Origin: Bacteroidetes bacterium CG18_big_fil_WC_8_21_14_2_50_41_14
GTDB taxonomy: Bacteria; Bacteroidota; Bacteroidia; Bacteroidales; F082
Length of the DNA: 64,000 bases
Direction: 5' to 3'
Assembly (NCBI GenBank): GCA_002771745.1
Contig: PCUL01000062.1
Location: 1 to 64,000 of the forward strand
A program made the position numbers and the translations under genes. Shown here one piece after another: positions 28,801 through 37,201 of this stretch (positions within the stretch are counted from its first letter, which is position 1; every line of letters begins with the position of its first letter). The notes beneath the pieces are model-generated. The model was given only the letters and a program-made list of their open reading frames with translations, was not told the DNA's origin and did not search any database.

Positions 28801-28965
28801 ACTCGTATTTATTCCGGACACATAGGGATTGGCAATGGTAACGGGCATATTGGGCCATGCCAGGAATACTTCATTCTGATTGGCATCATAATCGTTGTAG
28901 ATATACTGTGCATTCAGTCCGAAAGCCAGTAAAATCAAGGTCATAAAAGTAAAGAATTGTTTCAT
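25897..28965 (-). CDS. Multimodular T9SS-secreted protein: duplicated glycan-binding-like modules, PKD domains
   Basis: This 1022-residue protein has a signal peptide (about 1-19), four beta-sandwich modules (about 20-180, 185-350, 355-510, 515-680), a Ser/Thr-rich-membrane-anchor-like domain (about 685-775, starting LSPNGGEMIDQGSQFDIEW), two PKD domains (about 780-860 and 865-945, with SWEWTFEGG and TYNWYFEGG) and a T9SS sorting domain (about 950-1022). Modules 1-2 and 3-4 are clear copies of each other: each pair begins YNDYDANQN/YNNFDDTQN and contains DVQDNFENDGW-type and NAQ..LDHR-type blocks. No catalytic domain is seen. It is likely a large surface glucan-binding or scaffolding protein of the PUL. 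Confidence 0.78.
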   Translation of the reverse strand: MKQFFTFMTLILLAFGLNAQYIYNDYDANQNEVFLAWPNMPVTIANPYVSGINTSANVAQWDRSNWAQWDNVYTELSGKIDFTTGTIFSVKVYSPIACNVLFKLEDKANGGIFTERTLPIATPNQWVQLNFDFSGEPSGTFDKIVFFLDFSTFNANTFYFDDIEGPYYAGSQGKPLNADDVQDNFENNGWGNITSWIFQDPGLNPLTITSDPVNSTNNVADYNRSGGFEWTNAQAELDHRMDLTNRNVFEMDVYFPSSNDYTGLLTNTVDIKLQNSLLGGNAWTTEAVVSHSVNTYDQWVTLSFDFSGWATTEEYDKIVVQFGGQGHWVSGQFYFDNIELIPWYPTPEFTYNNFDDTQNVAYQGWPNMPTIVANPNPSGINNSAQVAEWIRSSEQWANSFMVLDGPVNFTNGTNFQLKVLSPIVCNVLLKLENQNNGALFVEQTSTIWNVNEWTLLNFDFPGAASETYDKITIFFDFSSVNDNTFYVDDIVGPAYDEPKPVLATDVQDNFENDGWSTIDEWIFQNPNMDPLATITDPVNSNNTVADYNRNGAFEYANAQTILDHRLDLSERNKFELKVFFPSSNNYTGALTPTASLKLQNSLLGGNAWTTQAEIVQTITVFDEWVTLTYDFSAWSENIDYDQIVVQLGGEGHWAPGQFYFDNLYLLHVPYVAVLSPNGGEMIDQGSQFDIEWDYDYWTGSVTIELIKGNEDPQLIGYNVSASDTLFTWGVFPNQEPGSDYRIIITSTDNSFPTDTSDAYFTIVAVTTIQSNFAANQTTLAEGDSVLFTDMSTGSPISWEWTFEGGTPSSFSGQQPPEIIYETAGVYQVTLIVDNGTESDTLTKEDYITVGVVPAADFVANQTVLLAGLPVDFTSLSIGSGLTYNWYFEGGTPETSSEEMPTGIVFYEAGFFDVQLIVSNEFGADTLLKPDYIEAQPEAVNSLDQISFVVFPNPVVDLLHIQMENNTPWTVNLINFTGKVVSQKKVSTNMLIMDVSHLNSGIYILKVKSDSSSQILTMKIIIL

Positions 28966-29027
28966 AATAATAGTTAGTTTAAATGATAGTTAATGGATTA
29001 TTTTCCCATAAAAAGGTGTTTAATGGA

Positions 29028-30398
29028 CTAATTATTTGCATTACTAATTGAATTAATTCGCCTGAGCTCCAGGTCTTTTTGCATGACGATACAGGTTTTG
29101 TGATCGATGGTATAGAAATAGAGTAGAACGGCGCAAAACATGTATAGAATTCCCGGAAAGACTGAAATCATGAGTTTAATTCCGGTGAGAGCAGTTGCCG
29201 ATTGTTCGGCATTGGGAATAAATTGATATAGAGCCAGTAACCATCCCGCCAGGGCACCACCAATGCCCCATCCTGCCTTTTGAGCAAAAGTAGCTGCAGA
29301 AAAAACAAGGCCGGTAGATCGGCGTTCATTTTTCCACTCAGAATAGTCAGCAGTATCGGCTATCATGGTCCACAACAAAGGTACTGCCGGAGCATAGGTA
29401 AGCTTTGCCAGAATGTTGAGCACATAAATAGAAATGATATTTTCTGCCGAAGGGAGATACAAAAGAATAAAGAAAAACCCTGAAATAAGTGAACTGGCTA
29501 AAAACACATTGCGTTTTCCAAATTTTATGGCCAATGGCTTGGAAAAAGGTATCCCAACAATCAATGCCAGCGTTCCAATAACGTTAAAAAGCTGCACGTT
29601 TTCCTCATTGCCCATATAGTATTTAAAATAATACGCAATACTTAGGTTTTGCATGGCAAACATCACAAAAGAAATAATTCCCACAAAAAACAGAATCACC
29701 CAGGGTTTATTTTTGAACAGATTTCTTAAATCTTCTTTTAGATTTTGCTGTTGTTCTTTAGGTGGTTGCACCCTTTCTTTGGTTGTTTTAAAAGTGATCA
29801 TAAACAGTAAAAAACTGATCACCGCAAACAAAATCAGGGTGTATTGATAACCCTGAGCGGTATCGCCATTACCAAAATAGAGTGCGAGGGTAAGTGCACT
29901 TCCTGTTACAATAAGCTGACCAATAAAGGCGAAAACAAATCGGTACGAATTTAAACCGGCACGTTCGTAGGAATCGGAAGTCATGACTGCGCCGAGCGAT
30001 GAATAGGGTAGGTTGATTGCGGTAAAAACGGTCATCAATAAAAAGTAGGTAACTCCGGCATATATGATCTTACCAGTTGCTCCCAGATCGGGGGTGGTAA
30101 ATGTTAAAACTGCCAATATGCTGTAAGGAACAGCCATCCACAAAATATAAGGCCTGAATTTGCCCCATTTTGTAGTGGTTCTGTCGGCAATAATTCCCAT
30201 CAAGGGATCGCTTACCATGTCCCAGACACGTGCAATAAGCATAATGGTTCCTGCTGCAGCTGCAGATATTCCAAAAGTATCGGTATAAAAAATGAGAATC
30301 CAGAAACCCACCATATCCCAAACAAAATGAGAAGCCGTGTCGCCGAGACCATATCCCACTTTTTCTTTGATCGATAATTTTGTGCTGGTGATTTCCAT
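29028..30398 (-). CDS. GPH-family sugar:cation symporter (MFS)
   Basis: The 456-residue inner-membrane protein has about 12 transmembrane segments and GPH/MelB-type features: a GYGLGDTASHFVWDMVGFWI start, RVWDMVSDPLMGIIADRT after TM2 and the MTSDSYERAGLNSYR loop. These carriers bring glycosides or small oligosaccharides into the cytoplasm with Na+ or H+. It follows the signal-peptide stub by 5 nt and precedes the T9SS gene by 62 nt. It differs from the second symporter (32028-33488), so the operon carries two distinct importers, which would suit import of different oligosaccharides, e.g. beta-1,3 and beta-1,6 products. Confidence 0.88.
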   Translation of the reverse strand: MEITSTKLSIKEKVGYGLGDTASHFVWDMVGFWILIFYTDTFGISAAAAGTIMLIARVWDMVSDPLMGIIADRTTTKWGKFRPYILWMAVPYSILAVLTFTTPDLGATGKIIYAGVTYFLLMTVFTAINLPYSSLGAVMTSDSYERAGLNSYRFVFAFIGQLIVTGSALTLALYFGNGDTAQGYQYTLILFAVISFLLFMITFKTTKERVQPPKEQQQNLKEDLRNLFKNKPWVILFFVGIISFVMFAMQNLSIAYYFKYYMGNEENVQLFNVIGTLALIVGIPFSKPLAIKFGKRNVFLASSLISGFFFILLYLPSAENIISIYVLNILAKLTYAPAVPLLWTMIADTADYSEWKNERRSTGLVFSAATFAQKAGWGIGGALAGWLLALYQFIPNAEQSATALTGIKLMISVFPGILYMFCAVLLYFYTIDHKTCIVMQKDLELRRINSISNANN

Positions 30399-30403
30399 GA
30401 TTC

Positions 30404-30508
30404 CTATTGTAAGTCGTTATACTTTTCTTTTACTGCATTTGCATGAATGATGCTAAACAAGCCAAGGCTTGTAAAGAGTAAGAATGCTATTATTTTTTTT
30501 GTCACCAT
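30404..30508 (-). pseudogene. 34-residue signal-peptide stub, remnant of a secreted protein
   Basis: A short frame between GH30 and the symporter encodes a 34-residue peptide whose first 24 residues (MVTKKIIAFLLFTSLGLFSI..) are a textbook Sec signal peptide ending at HANA, followed by VKEKYNDLQ and a stop. It starts 18 nt after the GH30 stop and ends 5 nt before the symporter ATG, so it keeps the spacing of an operon gene. The most likely reading is the 5' end of a secreted enzyme whose body was deleted. A genuine small exported peptide is possible but less likely. Confidence 0.5.
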
Positions 30509-30526
30509 TATTTTTAAGAATTTAAG

Positions 30527-32017
30527 TTATGGAGAAAGCACTATTGTTTGTAGTGCATCTGCGCTAATCTGAAAACCTACTCTTTGATCTCCAATTGACA
30601 AATTGATGTTTCTTGGATCTGAGGACATATTTAATATGACGACAGCAATGGTTCCGTCAGGATTTTGTGCAGCGGTCATCATTAGATCTTTATCTGGATT
30701 CTCAAATCCGATGCGCACAGCGCCGGGTCTGATAAACTTACTGAAATGAGCCATGGTATAGTACAAAGGGGTAAAGTATACTTCATCGCTTTTAGTATCA
30801 ACAATAACAGGAGCTATGCACCAATTTTTGAACCAGTTTGGGCCACCTTGTCGGTCGAGCACCATATTCCAATCTACCCAACCATCTACCCAATTGTTCA
30901 TACATCCAATGATATCTCTGGCATAACGAAATACAGGAACGTATTTTGGATGATCTATTTTATCCTCTTCGGAGGCCCAGTCCCATCCCCAATCCGTTGC
31001 TTCTTTCGACCAATACCAGCAATCCTCCTGCCAGTGGGGAACTTCCGAATCGACACATGTTTCTGTTTGAATAAGATATTTGTCAGGAGCCATGTCATGG
31101 GTATATTTCAATGACTCAGGAAACCAGTCGAATGTACTGGCATACCAGTGAATGGCAAATCCATCGAAATATTTTAATGACTCCTTATCACCATAGATTA
31201 CTTTGGCCCATTCCAATAATTCCTTTCCGCGGTTTTGATCATAGGCAAGTATTTTAACATCAGGATGATCGGCTTCAAGTTTAGGTCCGAGATCATTGGT
31301 AACAAAATCTGCCATATCCATGGCCGAATAGTGCATGCTTTCCCAATTATTGCTGTTTCCTAATGGTTCATTTTCTACCGTAATACCCCATATATCAATA
31401 CCTTCATTTTTATAGGCGTTCAAATATTTGGAAAAAAACAATGCCCAGCTTTGATGGTATTCTGGTAATAATTTGCCACCCATCCAATCATGATTATCCT
31501 TCATCCAGGGAGGCGCTGTCCATGGAGAAGCGATAATCTTAAATCCTTCTTCGGATATATCCATGGCCTCCTTAATCATGGGAATAATATCATCCCGGTC
31601 TTCATCGATGGAAAAATTCACCAGCTCTTTGTCACCCTCAACAGGGGCATAGGAATAATGTCCCAGCGAAAAATCACACGAATTGATATGGGTACGGGTT
31701 AACGAATATTTGGCTCCTTCTGATCCAAAATAGGCATTCAATATTAAATCACGGTTTTTTTTGCTTAATTGATTCAGTAAATAAGCAGATGATTCAGTAA
31801 ATGAGCCACCAAATCCGGTCATGGTTTGATATTTTTGATCGGGAAACAGTTGAACAGCGATGGCCTTCTTACCCACCGGAATTGTAGTTAATTTACTGAT
31901 TTTATGGCCGCTGGCGGAGGTTTCATATACCTCTGCCTGAAGGCTGTTTTGATTTGGATGACAACCTTCCAGTTTTGCTACCATCAGTATGATTATGAAT
32001 AAATTAACTACTTTCAT
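30527..32017 (-). CDS. GH30-family glycoside hydrolase lipoprotein (probable beta-1,6-glucanase/glucosidase)
   Basis: With the ATG at 32017 the protein has 496 residues and starts with a lipoprotein signal ending KLEGC (Cys19). An ATG further upstream (32047) would overlap the preceding stop. Motifs of GH30: FGGSFTESSAYLLNQL (about 70), the acid/base Glu in TVENEPLG (about 215) and the nucleophile Glu in LIQTETCVDSE (about 320), followed by the C-terminal beta-domain. GH30 members from laminarin PULs remove beta-1,6-linked glucose; the family also holds glucosylceramidases and other specificities. The context with GH16, a GH17 relic and a beta-1,3-glucan phosphorylase favours laminarin debranching. 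The preceding symporter stop is 10 nt away. Confidence 0.85.
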   Translation of the reverse strand: MKVVNLFIIILMVAKLEGCHPNQNSLQAEVYETSASGHKISKLTTIPVGKKAIAVQLFPDQKYQTMTGFGGSFTESSAYLLNQLSKKNRDLILNAYFGSEGAKYSLTRTHINSCDFSLGHYSYAPVEGDKELVNFSIDEDRDDIIPMIKEAMDISEEGFKIIASPWTAPPWMKDNHDWMGGKLLPEYHQSWALFFSKYLNAYKNEGIDIWGITVENEPLGNSNNWESMHYSAMDMADFVTNDLGPKLEADHPDVKILAYDQNRGKELLEWAKVIYGDKESLKYFDGFAIHWYASTFDWFPESLKYTHDMAPDKYLIQTETCVDSEVPHWQEDCWYWSKEATDWGWDWASEEDKIDHPKYVPVFRYARDIIGCMNNWVDGWVDWNMVLDRQGGPNWFKNWCIAPVIVDTKSDEVYFTPLYYTMAHFSKFIRPGAVRIGFENPDKDLMMTAAQNPDGTIAVVILNMSSDPRNINLSIGDQRVGFQISADALQTIVLSP

Positions 32018-32027
32018 TGGTATTTTA

Positions 32028-33488
32028 TTACTGGTTATCAACTTCATCACGACCCTGATGTTTTACTTTTCCACGACGTATGATAAGTGCCTCTCTGATT
32101 TCATAGGCTTTTTGTTCGGTAACATCATATTTCCAAATAATAATAATGGCCATTATTGCAGTAAATACAGGAATTACAATATCCGCAATCCGAAGGTTTG
32201 TGATAGTCTCTATTGATTGTTTGTCAATGGATTGATCAAATCCAACGAGAGACAAAACAATACCACTGGTAAGTAACGCTATGGCAGTACCAAGTTTGAC
32301 CATCCACCAATACACCGCACCAAACATGCCTTCGCGACGTTCTCCATTATTAAGTTCATCCAAATCACAAACATCTGCGGTCATTGACATCATCAGAGTA
32401 AACAAACCTCCGATACCAAATGACAAAAATGGAATGGGCATAAACATAAGCCAGGGGTTAGCCGGATTAAATCCCCACCATTTTAGAATGTAACCCACGA
32501 TTGAAAGAAGAGTCGCGATAATAAAGGCATTTTTCTTGCCATATTTTTCAGAGAATTTTGTGACTATCGGGATAACGATGAATGCAGTAGCCAAGGCACT
32601 GATGGTACCAAACCATGCCGGCCATGTTCCTGAGGCAGCCTTGTCGCCATTAAAGAGATAATAAACAATGATAAACATGGCAAATTGAGCAATGGTTTGA
32701 AAGCCGTTAAATATGAGGAATGTGGCTCCGCATAACTTGACAAATGGTTTGTTTCTAAGTGTAAGTTTTATCCCTCTGATAAATTCTTTGGTATTTTTAG
32801 CTAACTCTTTCATGGTGAGATTGGACATTTTATCCTTATCGGGAACAATCATTTCTTTATTGAAAATCGCAGGTAGGATCCCCAATATCATACAGGCAGC
32901 ACCAACCCATATAGAAAGTACTCTGGCACCTTGCGGAGCTGACTCAAAAATAGAAGGATCATAAATAATTACCCAAAACCAGGGAGCTATCATCCATGCA
33001 ATTTGTCCCATCCACTGCGAAACTGCCATTAATCTTGTTCTCTCATTGTAATCAGATGTCATTTCATAACCTAATCCAATTAACGGGGTCGCAAAAATGG
33101 TATATCCGATGTAGAAAAATATGGATACGATTAAGAAATAGAAAAAATTATAGGTTTGCGAATCTTCAGGATTTAGTTGCCACATAATCATGAAGGTTAT
33201 CCCGGTGATAATACTTCCCAGCAGGATATAGGGCTTTCTTCGTCCCCATTTGGATTTTGTATTATCAGATATAAACCCCATGATGGGATCAGTTAAGGCG
33301 TCTAAAAGTCGAGGAAATGCGCCCAATATTCCGGCAAGTATCGGGTTCATATTTAAAGACATAATCAACACGACCATAAAAACCCCCAGCGCTGCCGGAA
33401 ACAACTGGTTGGCCAGATGACCTGATCCAAAGGCTATTTTTTGCCCGAAAGGAACGATATCAGCTGTTGCTGTCTTATAGTGCGCCAT
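32028..33488 (-). CDS. GPH-family sugar:cation symporter (MFS)
   Basis: The 486-residue membrane protein has about 12 transmembrane segments. The GPH signature lies in FPRLLDALTDPIMGFISDNTKSKWGRR after TM2, and MTSDYNERTRLMAVSQW follows the next loop. It imports glycosides or oligosaccharides across the inner membrane. It is only distantly similar to the 29028 symporter; for example, it has a longer loop and an extended charged C-terminus (KHQGRDEVDNQ). Its ATG at 33488 lies inside the end of the GH17 remnant (overlap 14 nt), showing that translational coupling to the lost enzyme's 3' end was kept. Confidence 0.88.
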   Translation of the reverse strand: MAHYKTATADIVPFGQKIAFGSGHLANQLFPAALGVFMVVLIMSLNMNPILAGILGAFPRLLDALTDPIMGFISDNTKSKWGRRKPYILLGSIITGITFMIMWQLNPEDSQTYNFFYFLIVSIFFYIGYTIFATPLIGLGYEMTSDYNERTRLMAVSQWMGQIAWMIAPWFWVIIYDPSIFESAPQGARVLSIWVGAACMILGILPAIFNKEMIVPDKDKMSNLTMKELAKNTKEFIRGIKLTLRNKPFVKLCGATFLIFNGFQTIAQFAMFIIVYYLFNGDKAASGTWPAWFGTISALATAFIVIPIVTKFSEKYGKKNAFIIATLLSIVGYILKWWGFNPANPWLMFMPIPFLSFGIGGLFTLMMSMTADVCDLDELNNGERREGMFGAVYWWMVKLGTAIALLTSGIVLSLVGFDQSIDKQSIETITNLRIADIVIPVFTAIMAIIIIWKYDVTEQKAYEIREALIIRRGKVKHQGRDEVDNQ

Positions 33489-33717
33489 GGTCTCTCCTAT
33501 TTTTTTTATTGTCTTTAATTTTCAACTTCATTGTTTCGGCAAGTAAATAATCTGCTACAGGTTTGGTATTGCGATCTACCGTAAAAAGCTCCCAGTGTTT
33601 CTCTGCTCCCATCACGTCGTATGGATCGCCCTTCCAGTACTCGTCAGAAGCTTCAAACCAAAAGGTTGTAATATTATGTTGTTCAGCCCAGTCCATCAAT
33701 TCCTGATATTTTTGTGA
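33475..33717 (-). pseudogene. C-terminal remnant of a GH17 beta-1,3-glucanase
   Basis: Directly after the phosphorylase stop (33718-33720) and in the same frame, an 80-residue stretch runs to a stop at 33475. It reads SQKYQELMDWAEQHNI, then TTFWFEASDEYWKGD, GAEKHWELFTVDRNTKPV. The FEAxDExWK and HWxLF(x)xDRxxKP blocks are the C-terminal signature of bacterial GH17 glucanases. The catalytic barrel is absent and no start codon with a leader exists; only a TTG at 33699 is available. It is a deletion remnant whose last codons overlap the symporter start. The GH17 assignment rests on these motifs alone. Confidence 0.6.
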
Positions 33718-36700
33718 TTAACCAACATGCTTTGGTTTATTTACTGTTACGCTGATCATTTGAATTTCGCCATCGCGATTAAATAGTTGTTTGCTGGTAG
33801 CAATATTGATGCATTTGCCCTGTATTTCATTTGTTTTGCCATTTTTATAATGGATGGTAATTATTTCCTCATTGGAAAAAGTAACGATTACAGGCACCTG
33901 GCAGTAGGTAAACCCTATTTGATTTTTATTTAATTCAATACATAGATTATCACCTTCAACAGACAGATATTCAAATTGATGACTTTCGCTTAATATTTCA
34001 TCTTCATTGAGCAAAGAAGGATTAAAAATTATTCGGCCTGAGTTAACCCTTACCCCCATTTCACCCAATCGCGTGATGATGTCTTCCTTTACCTGTCCGG
34101 TTAAACCAGGCTGTTTTACCCCCGCGTTAAAAGGTGTATGCGAGTATGCATCCGTTGGAAAAGCCCCATACAATTCGGGAGACTTGTAAAGCCCTATACC
34201 GGCTTTAATTTCATAATAATGAGCCTTTAGTTGTCCCGACAGAGAGCTATCAGCACCTTCGTCGATGGCTTTTAGGTAACACTCCTGGGTAGCAAGCAGG
34301 AGTTTGGAAACCATGTGCCAGTAGATTGAGCCCAGGCCTTCATATCCATAGAATGCTCCCGATCGTCCTGTAAACGACTTGTGATCGAATATTTTTTCGT
34401 AGATACTCAGAATCAGGTCTTTTTCCTGACCGATGGGGTGTTCATCGGTTTTTGCATCTAATTTATTTAAAGCCAGCCGAAGTTTTTCCACATTTCTAAA
34501 GGATTCATTGAAATGAAATCTGCCTGTTTGGTCTACTTTTATAATAGAGGTATCCTGATCTGCAATGAGCATTTTCAGTAAAAATGATTGTTCAACAAGA
34601 TCTGCCGGAATATTATTTTTATTCTCAAAACGAGGAAGTTCGCGGTTGGGATACAGCATATAACTGTATTGATCTTCCCTGAAAATCTGGCTGTTTTTCA
34701 ATGAATTGAGCACATCCAGACTTTCTTGTGTGGATAAAAGTCCGGAACTTAATACAGCCACCTGACCCTCAAGCATTTCATATAAATTTCTGATGGAAAT
34801 ACTGTCTGAATGAAAGGATATGAGATTGTAAGCGTGATACAGACCGTCAGTCCGTTTATTCACCCGAATGGTCTGATCAATATATTTTAAACTGAGGGTG
34901 CAGAAATCAGATATGTTAATCAATGAGAGCCAATTGGTTTCTCCTGAAAAGGATTCAGCGTAGATTTTTTTTCTGAACTTTTCGTAAGCCAGGCCAAGGG
35001 AATCTGTCATGCTCTTTCGATCCTGATCGGTAAACCCACTTGTTAACAGCCTGACTCCGTTTTTAAAGATGGTAAAAATATCCTGAAAAAATGTGGCCAT
35101 TTCTTCAGAAACAGCAACCTGTTCGTGGGTCGAATTGGCAAATAATTCTTCCCAAAATTTTAAGAATCTACGCAAATAACAGAGGGTTACCATGGAGGTT
35201 CCATTGCCCACCAGTGCGTTGTTGGCATCGTTCCACTCAGGACGTTGTGTATTTAACCAAATGCCGGCTTCAGGAATAAAATTGCTAAGTTTAGACAGCA
35301 AGGTGGCCAGAATTTTTTCAGTAAGGTTTACTTTGTACGTATGGTGTCCTGATTTATCCCAAAGTAATCTGGCATCTGCGCCCAAATGTGCAACATTGAT
35401 ATGGATGCGCTCATGCAGAGCTGCATTAAATAGAACCGTATCTTTCGGATTTTCAATAATTTCATCGTAAGACTTAATCTGATAAGGTATATTGGCATAG
35501 GTGAAAATCCTTTGGTTAAGCAGAACGTCTATTTTACCCGGATGAAACTGATGAGAAAGTTCCATGAGTTTTTGAAGGTAAATGATTTGATGATCGCCCC
35601 AATAACCAATATATGACCAGGCATTGTGCGGGTCGGGAACTTCCCATTCGAACCCATTACGCATGATTCTGTAAGGATTGTAACCATCCATGGTGGAAGC
35701 ATTTACAAACCTGGAAATGATTCCTTCAATAAATTCAGGATAGGACAGGCAAAGTGCTTCCCAATTCTGAAAAATATCGCGCCAGTTACCCTGATAATTG
35801 TATTTAAGGCTAGCATCCTCATTTTTTGTTTCAATGGAGAATTGATTCCATGGTCGGCTTGGATCACCATGCCTGCGACTAAAAGTTAACGGCAGGTATT
35901 CACAGGTAATACGCGTTAAATCAGCATCATCGAACTTTTCGGCCATGGCCAGTAAATCTGTATAAGAAACCTGGACAGGTAAGCTATCGAGCCATAAGTG
36001 ATGTTTTTTTGCTGCTCGCTTGTTAATTTGCCCGACATACAACTTGAAATCATGTCTTTCAACCGTATAATTATTGGCAAACACGCCTCCCCGCATGATA
36101 TTGTACAGGGTATTTGAATAATGCCTTGCACTACATAAAGGTGTATTGGTTACCTGAAAGCCATCGGCATTTGCCACCATTTTTTTTAAATTACCAGTAC
36201 CTTTGCGTATATCAGACATTAACTGAGATTCCAGGTCCTCCGTTTGCAGGATGTGCCTTTTAAGGTTGGCCACTTCGGTACTTCCCAAATTGATTTCTGA
36301 TACTGTAAACCAAGATTTTTCCTGTTGAGCCTGCAAATCCAGGGAAGCATAAATATGATAAGCTCCACGGGATGCCCTGATATCCGTTTCCTGTTCAACC
36401 GCATCTCCCTGTTTAAATTTTCCGACTTGTTTATCCGACACAAGAATTTTACTCTCCTTGCCGAAGCCAATCGACCAAACCGCTGTTGTTTTAAGTGCTT
36501 CACTGGGCTCTGCCCTATCAACCGGAATTGAACTCAACATAAACAAGCCCAAGGTGGTGTCAGGCAATAACTCATTCTTTTTATACGCATCCAGCAAGTT
36601 GCTGTATTCGTTTTGGAAACCATAATCTACTCCATAAGGAAGGATGTTGCGCAGACCATCCAATAAAGCTATCTGAGTTGTTTTTTTGCCCAAATTAACA

Positions 36701-37194
36701 ATCATTGACTTTTTTACAAATCCAAACTGCTCACTGTTATACCATCCGTAACGAAAACACAAGCCAAGTTCGTTGTTAATTTCTTCAAAAACCACGCTAT
36801 TTCCATAGGTGCTTTTGTAAATGTTTCGTGTGATCTGATAAAATTTAAGCGACTCCTCTGTAAAAGGTTCCCACAAAAGAGTACGGTTATCCCTGGTAAC
36901 TAGAAATGAGGAAACGCTTCCTGTAATTCCTTTGTAATCATGTATTTTGTCATCGGTGTAGTAAGGAAACAATGCATGGTTTCGGTCTTTTCTGCCAGCT
37001 GTTAGTGCACCATTGCTCGAAATAAACATCCAATGATCTGAATCGCTTACAATGCTCATAAGGAAATCCGGCATTTCGTGGTAATTCTGTATTTGATAAT
37101 ACTTTTCACCATCCAGGTCAACAAATCGCCCTGTAATTCCTCCTTTAATGGTTTTTAACTCACTATTTCCGATAAATATTTTTTTATGCTCCAT
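33718..37194 (-). CDS. Large inverting beta-1,3-glucan phosphorylase (GH149/GH161-like)
   Basis: From the ATG at 37194 the protein has 1158 residues (an upstream ATG at 37245 would add 17 but falls inside the transporter stub). There is no signal peptide, so it is cytoplasmic. It has an N-terminal beta-sandwich of about 400 residues, an (alpha/alpha)6-barrel-like region and a C-terminal beta-domain, the layout of GH94-clan phosphorylases. The RPEWNDANNALVGNGTSMVT motif (about residue 660) holds the likely general-acid Asp. The size and the N-terminal part suggest GH149 or GH161, which split beta-1,3-glucan oligosaccharides with phosphate into glucose-1-phosphate. I cannot separate these two families by eye. 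It is bracketed by relics of other genes on both sides. Confidence 0.68.
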   Translation of the reverse strand: MEHKKIFIGNSELKTIKGGITGRFVDLDGEKYYQIQNYHEMPDFLMSIVSDSDHWMFISSNGALTAGRKDRNHALFPYYTDDKIHDYKGITGSVSSFLVTRDNRTLLWEPFTEESLKFYQITRNIYKSTYGNSVVFEEINNELGLCFRYGWYNSEQFGFVKKSMIVNLGKKTTQIALLDGLRNILPYGVDYGFQNEYSNLLDAYKKNELLPDTTLGLFMLSSIPVDRAEPSEALKTTAVWSIGFGKESKILVSDKQVGKFKQGDAVEQETDIRASRGAYHIYASLDLQAQQEKSWFTVSEINLGSTEVANLKRHILQTEDLESQLMSDIRKGTGNLKKMVANADGFQVTNTPLCSARHYSNTLYNIMRGGVFANNYTVERHDFKLYVGQINKRAAKKHHLWLDSLPVQVSYTDLLAMAEKFDDADLTRITCEYLPLTFSRRHGDPSRPWNQFSIETKNEDASLKYNYQGNWRDIFQNWEALCLSYPEFIEGIISRFVNASTMDGYNPYRIMRNGFEWEVPDPHNAWSYIGYWGDHQIIYLQKLMELSHQFHPGKIDVLLNQRIFTYANIPYQIKSYDEIIENPKDTVLFNAALHERIHINVAHLGADARLLWDKSGHHTYKVNLTEKILATLLSKLSNFIPEAGIWLNTQRPEWNDANNALVGNGTSMVTLCYLRRFLKFWEELFANSTHEQVAVSEEMATFFQDIFTIFKNGVRLLTSGFTDQDRKSMTDSLGLAYEKFRKKIYAESFSGETNWLSLINISDFCTLSLKYIDQTIRVNKRTDGLYHAYNLISFHSDSISIRNLYEMLEGQVAVLSSGLLSTQESLDVLNSLKNSQIFREDQYSYMLYPNRELPRFENKNNIPADLVEQSFLLKMLIADQDTSIIKVDQTGRFHFNESFRNVEKLRLALNKLDAKTDEHPIGQEKDLILSIYEKIFDHKSFTGRSGAFYGYEGLGSIYWHMVSKLLLATQECYLKAIDEGADSSLSGQLKAHYYEIKAGIGLYKSPELYGAFPTDAYSHTPFNAGVKQPGLTGQVKEDIITRLGEMGVRVNSGRIIFNPSLLNEDEILSESHQFEYLSVEGDNLCIELNKNQIGFTYCQVPVIVTFSNEEIITIHYKNGKTNEIQGKCINIATSKQLFNRDGEIQMISVTVNKPKHVG

Positions 37195-37201
37195 GGAATG
37201 T

